In this document: one piece after another, positions 60,936-64,000 of the stretch
Layout of the letters: every line of letters starts with the position of its first letter
Position numbering within the stretch: the stretch's first letter is position 1
Assembly (NCBI GenBank): GCA_001404055.1
Contig: CXTY01000017.1
Coordinates: 124,151-188,150 of the forward strand
Length of the DNA: 64,000 nucleotides
Direction: 5' to 3'
Origin: Roseibium album
Lineage (GTDB): Bacteria > Pseudomonadota > Alphaproteobacteria > Rhizobiales > Stappiaceae
Program-made: the position numbers and the translations under genes
The notes under the pieces: generated by a model
Told to the model about the DNA's origin: nothing
The model's input: the letters and a program-made list of their open reading frames with translations, nothing else
The model's database searches: none

Positions 60936-61061
60936 TTAACCCTGGCGTGCCTTGAAACGCGGGTTTTTCTTGTTGATGATGTAAACACGGCCCTTCCGGC
61001 GAACCATGCGGTTGTCCCGGTGGCGAGCCATAAGCGCTTTAAGCGAATTCTTGATCTTCAT
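60936..61061 (-). CDS. rpmJ: 50S ribosomal protein bL36, zinc-ligand-free form
   Basis: A 41-residue minus-strand gene from ATG 61061, preceded by GCGGGGGACAGTGAC. It reads [20 protein letters not shown], then [20 protein letters not shown] and a final G. The zinc-binding Cys/His of the C+ form are absent, as in the alphaproteobacterial main bL36. It lies between the TPR gene and tRNA-Val. Confidence 0.95.
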   Translation of the reverse strand: MKIKNSLKALMARHRDNRMVRRKGRVYIINKKNPRFKARQG

Positions 61062-61101
61062 GTCACTGTCCCCCGCAAGGGTCCCGTTACTTTAAACCAA
61101 A

Positions 61102-61120
61102 TGAGCGCCTAAGGCGCTCA
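61102..61120 (-). terminator. Hairpin downstream of tRNA-Val
   Basis: TGAGCGCC (61102-61109) / GGCGCTCA (61113-61120), loop of three. On the minus strand it is followed by TTTGG. It lies 93 nt past the tRNA 3' end and may terminate the tRNA transcript. Confidence 0.5.
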
Positions 61121-61212
61121 CAACTAATTGGGTTGGTTACAAAGCAGCAGCACTTCCATGCGCCTGTCTTCTATTCAACCCACGCGTCATGAATCTTCAA
61201 TCAGCGTAAAAA

Positions 61213-61287
61213 TGGTGGGCGTGACAGGGATTGAACCTGTGACCCCTTCGATGTCACCGAAGTGCTCTCCCGCTGAGCTACACGCCC
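61213..61287 (-). tRNA. tRNA-Val (GAC anticodon)
   Basis: A minus-strand cloverleaf with CCA encoded at the 3' end (61213-61215). Acceptor stem GGGCGTG/CACGCCC; D-arm GCTC/GAGC; anticodon stem CTTCG/CGAAG with loop GTGACAT, anticodon GAC; T-arm ACAGG/CCTGT with TTCAATC. GAC reads GUC (and GUU by wobble) valine codons. It lies upstream of rpmJ and downstream of cpdR on the same strand. Confidence 0.97.
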
Positions 61288-61421
61288 GAATTTCTCGGTA
61301 GTACGACGTCCCAACGCCGTGGTGGAGTGCGTATAACGGGGAACGCCAACCAGTGCAACCCCCCATTTCCCCGAACGGTCAAAATTCCCCGGCCGGTTTT
61401 ACAAACTGAGGATAGCTGTCC

Positions 61422-61781
61422 TCAGGCCGCCAGCATACGTTCCACTTCCTGGACCAAATCCTTCAAATGGAAGGGTTTAGACAACACCTTGGCATCCTTG
61501 GGCGCATCTGATTCCGGGTTCAGGGCAACGGCCGCAAATCCGGTTATGAACATCACTTTCAAATCCGGATCCAGCTCGGTCGCCCGGCGCGCAAGTTCGA
61601 TACCGTCCATCTCAGGCATCACAATATCCGTGAGAAGGAGAGAAAACGGCTCTTCGCGTAGCCGTTCATACGCGCTTTTACCATTATCGAATGACACGAC
61701 GTCATGCCCGGCATTTTCCAGCGCTTTTGCCAGAAAGCGGCGCATATCATTGTCATCTTCGGCAAGCAGGATACGCGACAT
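61422..61781 (-). CDS. cpdR: Single-domain response regulator CpdR
   Basis: A 119-residue receiver domain matching CpdR closely: MSRILLAEDDNDMRRFLAKA, phosphoacceptor Asp in LLTDIVMPEMDGIE, MFITGFAAVALNPES and LSKPFHLKDLVQEVERMLAA. In Caulobacter, unphosphorylated CpdR primes ClpXP to degrade CtrA and others, acting with RcdA (encoded at 29.97 kb). The start ATG at 61781 gives the family N-terminus; the frame runs upstream but is unconserved. CckA/ChpT, which control its phosphorylation, are not in the window. Confidence 0.95.
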   Translation of the reverse strand: MSRILLAEDDNDMRRFLAKALENAGHDVVSFDNGKSAYERLREEPFSLLLTDIVMPEMDGIELARRATELDPDLKVMFITGFAAVALNPESDAPKDAKVLSKPFHLKDLVQEVERMLAA

Positions 61782-61955
61782 CGTTAGCGTCCAACCTTTT
61801 TCTGCGTTTGCTGTCGTTTTCTTGTTCTGCCGGTTATAGCTCGAATTCCACAGAATGGTAGGAAGAATTGATTCTCCTAAGCTTTTGATGCTGTCACTGT
61901 GGACTGTGTGTTGATTCCTTGGCACCATAGGACTGAGAGAACCAGGATACGCCAT

Positions 61956-62876
61956 TTGACGGATAGTAGACAGCCATCTCCGGGAACACCCCTGCAAGCC
62001 GACTTTAACGGCCTACCAGCATTTGATGTTCTCAGCCCCGCTGATCAACGGCTGCCGTTTGTTTTCAACTCCCCGCATTCGGGCCGACAATATTCAAAGA
62101 GCTTTCTGGCCTCTTCCCGCCTGGATGAAAAGTCCATTCGGCGATCAGAAGATGCTTATGTGGACGACCTTTTCGCCCATGTCGTTCCTTTAGGAGCGCC
62201 GCTCCTGCGCGCACATTTTCCCAGGGCCTATCTGGATGTAAATCGCGAGCCGTATGAACTCGACCCCAAGATGTTCGACGGCAGATTGCCTTCTTATGCC
62301 AATGTCCGCTCGATACGGGTTGCTGGCGGATTGGGCACGGTTGCACGAATCGTGAGTGAAAATCATGAGATTTACAAACATAAGCTACCTGTCGAAGAGG
62401 CGCTCATCAGGGTTGAGGAAATCTACAAGCCCTACCACACGACGCTGCGCAGGCTGTTGGCGCAAACCCATGTCACCTTTGGTCATGCGGTTCTGATCGA
62501 CTGTCATTCCATGCCTTCCAGCGTCAAATGTCAGACGACAGACACTCGTCCCGATTTCATTCTGGGTGACAGATACGGCACGAGCTGCAACAGTGACCTG
62601 ACCGAATTCGCCTGTTCAGTCCTGAAAAACATGGGTTACAGCGTCAATCGCAATAAACCCTATGCAGGTGGTTTCATCACGGAACATTACGGCAGACCCG
62701 CAAGCGGATTGCATGCCCTGCAAATCGAAATCAACCGCGGGCTCTACATGGATGAGACGACGCAAGAACCGACTGCCGGCTTCAGTGACCTCTTTCATAA
62801 TCTGAAAGATTTTGCGCGCGAACTGACATCCATGCCTGACGCGGCACTTCCCGCAGATTCAATCGCAGCTGAATAA
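61956..62876 (+). CDS. N-formylglutamate amidohydrolase-family protein, copy 2
   Basis: A 306-residue hydrolase of the HutG/FGase fold. Metal and active-site segments are FVFNSPHSGRQY, RSEDAYVDDLF, YLDVNREPYELDPKMFDGRL, VLIDCHSMPS and GGFITEHYGRP. This is the larger subgroup of the family and differs clearly from copy 1. It begins with TTG 61956 after ACCAGGATAC. It is divergent from cpdR and converges with the small RNA at its 3' end. The substrate is unknown. Confidence 0.87.
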   Translation: MTDSRQPSPGTPLQADFNGLPAFDVLSPADQRLPFVFNSPHSGRQYSKSFLASSRLDEKSIRRSEDAYVDDLFAHVVPLGAPLLRAHFPRAYLDVNREPYELDPKMFDGRLPSYANVRSIRVAGGLGTVARIVSENHEIYKHKLPVEEALIRVEEIYKPYHTTLRRLLAQTHVTFGHAVLIDCHSMPSSVKCQTTDTRPDFILGDRYGTSCNSDLTEFACSVLKNMGYSVNRNKPYAGGFITEHYGRPASGLHALQIEINRGLYMDETTQEPTAGFSDLFHNLKDFARELTSMPDAALPADSIAAE

Positions 62877-62945
62877 AAAGAAGGCCGCGCTCAAATGAGG
62901 CGGCCCGAAGTCTTGGGAGGAAACGCCCAAGAAGGGCGTATGCGA
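62872..62945 (-). ncRNA. mmgR: MmgR/suhB-family small RNA
   Basis: Minus-strand sRNA with three parts in order: hairpin ACGCCC (62939-62934) / GGGCGT (62928-62923); a single-stranded linker with CCTCCC (62920-62915); and a terminator stem GGCCGC (62905-62900) / GCGGCC (62888-62883) with inner CTCA/TGAG pairs and U-rich tail over 62882-62874. This matches the alphaproteobacterial suhB/MmgR sRNA, named for its location near suhB-type inositol monophosphatase genes; here it lies next to hisN. In Sinorhizobium it controls phasins and polyhydroxybutyrate. Ends are approximate. Confidence 0.8.
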
Positions 62946-62960
62946 CATTGGATGCCGCAC

Positions 62961-62974
62961 TGCAATATATTGCA
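62961..62974. promoter_or_regulatory. Palindrome at the sRNA promoter
   Basis: TGCAATATATTGCA, a perfect 14-bp palindrome about 18-31 nt upstream of the sRNA 5' end, with a further TTGCATTGCATCGCA beside it. TGC-N-GCA dyads are typical of PhaR/AniA binding, which is known to control polyhydroxybutyrate genes; the link to this sRNA is inference. Confidence 0.55.
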
Positions 62975-63133
62975 TTGCATCGCACAATTTTCAAGCCTAC
63001 CGCCTCGAATTTCCGATCAAATTTTGAGCAAACGGTCAGGTTTTCCTGATTCTTTTATTGGCAGAACGGGTTATACAGGCAGCAAATCAAAGCACTGAGC
63101 CGCTTTCCGGTTTCGGCAGAGGAATTAAGATTG

Positions 63134-63937
63134 ATGACACCAGGACCTGTTTCGAGCTCAAACACGTTTGCTCCATTTCTTGACACTTTGGCAGATGCGG
63201 CAAGTGCGGCAATCATGCCGCACTTCCGGCAAACCTTTGCGATCGACAACAAATGGGAAACGGGGTTCGATCCGGTCACGATTGCCGACAAGAATGGCGA
63301 GACCGCGATACGAAAGCTGATCAATGAGACCTATCCGGAACACGGCATTCTTGGGGAAGAACATGGCCCGGAAAATCTTGACGCGGAACACGTCTGGGTG
63401 CTGGACCCGATTGACGGAACCCGCGCTTTCATCACGGGGCTTCCAACCTGGGGAACGCTGATCGGTTTGCGGACACACGGCACGCCCAAACTGGGCATGA
63501 TGATGCAACCTTATGTGGGCGAGCGTTACGGCGGGGACTGTGAAACGGCCTGGTATCAGGGTCCGCTTGGAGAAAGTACGCTCAAGACACGCTCCTGCGC
63601 TCGACTTGAAGAGGCGACTATTTTCACAACGACACCCGCGATTTTTACAAGTGAAGAAAGAGCGGCATTTGATCGCGTGGAAGCAGCTACCCAGCTCTCA
63701 AGATATGGCACTGACTGTTACGCTTACTGCATGGTTGCAGCCGGACATGGAGATGCGGTCATCGAATCCGGTCTGGAGGCCTATGACATCGTTGCCCTTG
63801 TCCCGATCATTGAGGGAGCGGGCGGCGTTATTACGACCTGGACCGGAGGGTCTCCAGCCGACGGTGGGCAAATCATTGCCTCCGGTGACCCGAAGTTGCA
63901 CGACATACTCTTGAGAGAACTCGCCAGGTCGGCCTGA
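63134..63937 (+). CDS. hisN: Histidinol-phosphatase, HisN type (inositol monophosphatase family)
   Basis: A 267-residue Mg-dependent phosphatase with metal ligands in GEEHG, DPIDGTRAFITG and the C-terminal EAYDIVALVPIIEGAGG motif. HisN-type sequences, which replace DGTTNF with DGTRAF and have TWGTLIGL, act as histidinol-phosphate phosphatases in many alphaproteobacteria. Start ATG 63134 (a TTG just before is also in frame) follows AGAGGAATTAAG. It lies 190 nt from the small RNA. Confidence 0.9.
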   Translation: MTPGPVSSSNTFAPFLDTLADAASAAIMPHFRQTFAIDNKWETGFDPVTIADKNGETAIRKLINETYPEHGILGEEHGPENLDAEHVWVLDPIDGTRAFITGLPTWGTLIGLRTHGTPKLGMMMQPYVGERYGGDCETAWYQGPLGESTLKTRSCARLEEATIFTTTPAIFTSEERAAFDRVEAATQLSRYGTDCYAYCMVAAGHGDAVIESGLEAYDIVALVPIIEGAGGVITTWTGGSPADGGQIIASGDPKLHDILLRELARSA

Positions 63938-63939
63938 CA

Positions 63940-64000
63940 ATGGCTACCCAGCAAAACGCGCATCACCTCAACGTCTGGCCCGCTCCAGTTCCATCTCTGC
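63940..64000 (+). CDS. Start of a further ORF, cut by the window end
   Basis: An ATG at 63940, 2 nt after the hisN stop, opens a frame that runs to the window end (20 residues, MATQQNAHHLNVWPAPVPSL). The tight spacing suggests an operon with hisN. There are too few residues to name a family, and whether it is coding is uncertain. Confidence 0.35.
   Translation, partial: MATQQNAHHLNVWPAPVPSL

Noticed and set aside
1..64000. Mobile elements, prophage or CRISPR arrays
   Set aside because: No transposase, integrase, phage structural gene, cas gene or regularly spaced direct repeats were found; gene content looks like a stable core chromosome.

Overview
The window reads as a chromosomal segment of an alphaproteobacterium, most likely of the Stappiaceae (Labrenzia/Roseibium-like) or a close Hyphomicrobiales relative. 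This is inferred from gene content and synteny, not from a database match: zapA-ssrS-fau order, the cell-cycle proteins TrcR (DUF1013), RcdA (DUF1465), GapR (DUF2312) and CpdR, zinc-ligand-free bL31 and bL36, DUF1192, DUF1244, DUF1036 and aa3-type COX subunit IV. No transposase, integrase, phage gene or CRISPR array was seen.

Layout. 0-2.6 kb (minus strand): start of a small membrane protein, a YmdB-type phosphoesterase, 5-formyl-THF cyclo-ligase, 6S RNA, zapA and DUF4164. 3-10 kb (plus): central carbon genes tkt, gap, pgk and fba, with a LysE exporter and a VOC protein between them. 9.99-10.15 kb: two large inverted repeats. 10-15.8 kb: a ThiE-like protein, a Sel1-repeat protein, efp, an inositol monophosphatase, and a MotA/ExbB-like plus OmpA-like pair. 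15.8-20.6 kb: a TetR regulator divergent from an ABC/FtsX exporter, a 44-residue membrane peptide and an M50B protease, with palindromic operators between. 20.6-27.1 kb: an Lrp regulator divergent from a branched-chain amino acid oxidation operon (amino acid dehydrogenase, E1-alpha, E1-beta, E2, E3). 27.2-31 kb: trcR with a 6 x 12-residue acidic tail, a quinone oxidoreductase, DUF1192, a candidate small RNA, rcdA and rpmE. 31-38.8 kb: a multidrug/lipid-type ABC exporter, an SDR, prpE, a TauE/SafE permease and an acyl-CoA ligase. 38.8-45.5 kb: two divergent DUF465 genes, purEK, MATE, rpsU, a TPR lipoprotein, a pseudouridine synthase and COX IV. 45.6-46.9 kb: a compact MerR-controlled operon. 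47-55 kb: an ABC1 kinase, DUF3445, oligoendopeptidase F, a sigma-54 response regulator and a DUF882/M15-type peptidoglycan protein. 55-64 kb: gapR, DUF1244, two N-formylglutamate amidohydrolase-family proteins, DUF1036-pyk, a lipase-like hydrolase, a TPR protein, bL36, tRNA-Val(GAC), cpdR, an MmgR/suhB-type small RNA and hisN.

How the genes fit together. tkt, gap, pgk, fba and pyk cover lower glycolysis/gluconeogenesis and the non-oxidative pentose phosphate route; no RuBisCO or phosphoribulokinase is present. The bkd operon feeds branched-chain acyl-CoAs into metabolism, and prpE could activate propionate. RcdA and CpdR are both adaptors for ClpXP proteolysis of CtrA, and with TrcR, GapR and ZapA they make this segment rich in cell-cycle functions.

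Most notable non-coding signals: (1) an MmgR/suhB-type sRNA at 62.87-62.94 kb next to hisN; (2) a candidate sRNA of the same hairpin - CCUCCC - terminator design at 29.67-29.77 kb, preceded by a four-copy GGTAAA palindromic array; (3) the paired inverted repeats at 10 kb; (4) the TetR operator cluster; (5) a 19-bp-spacer MerR promoter.
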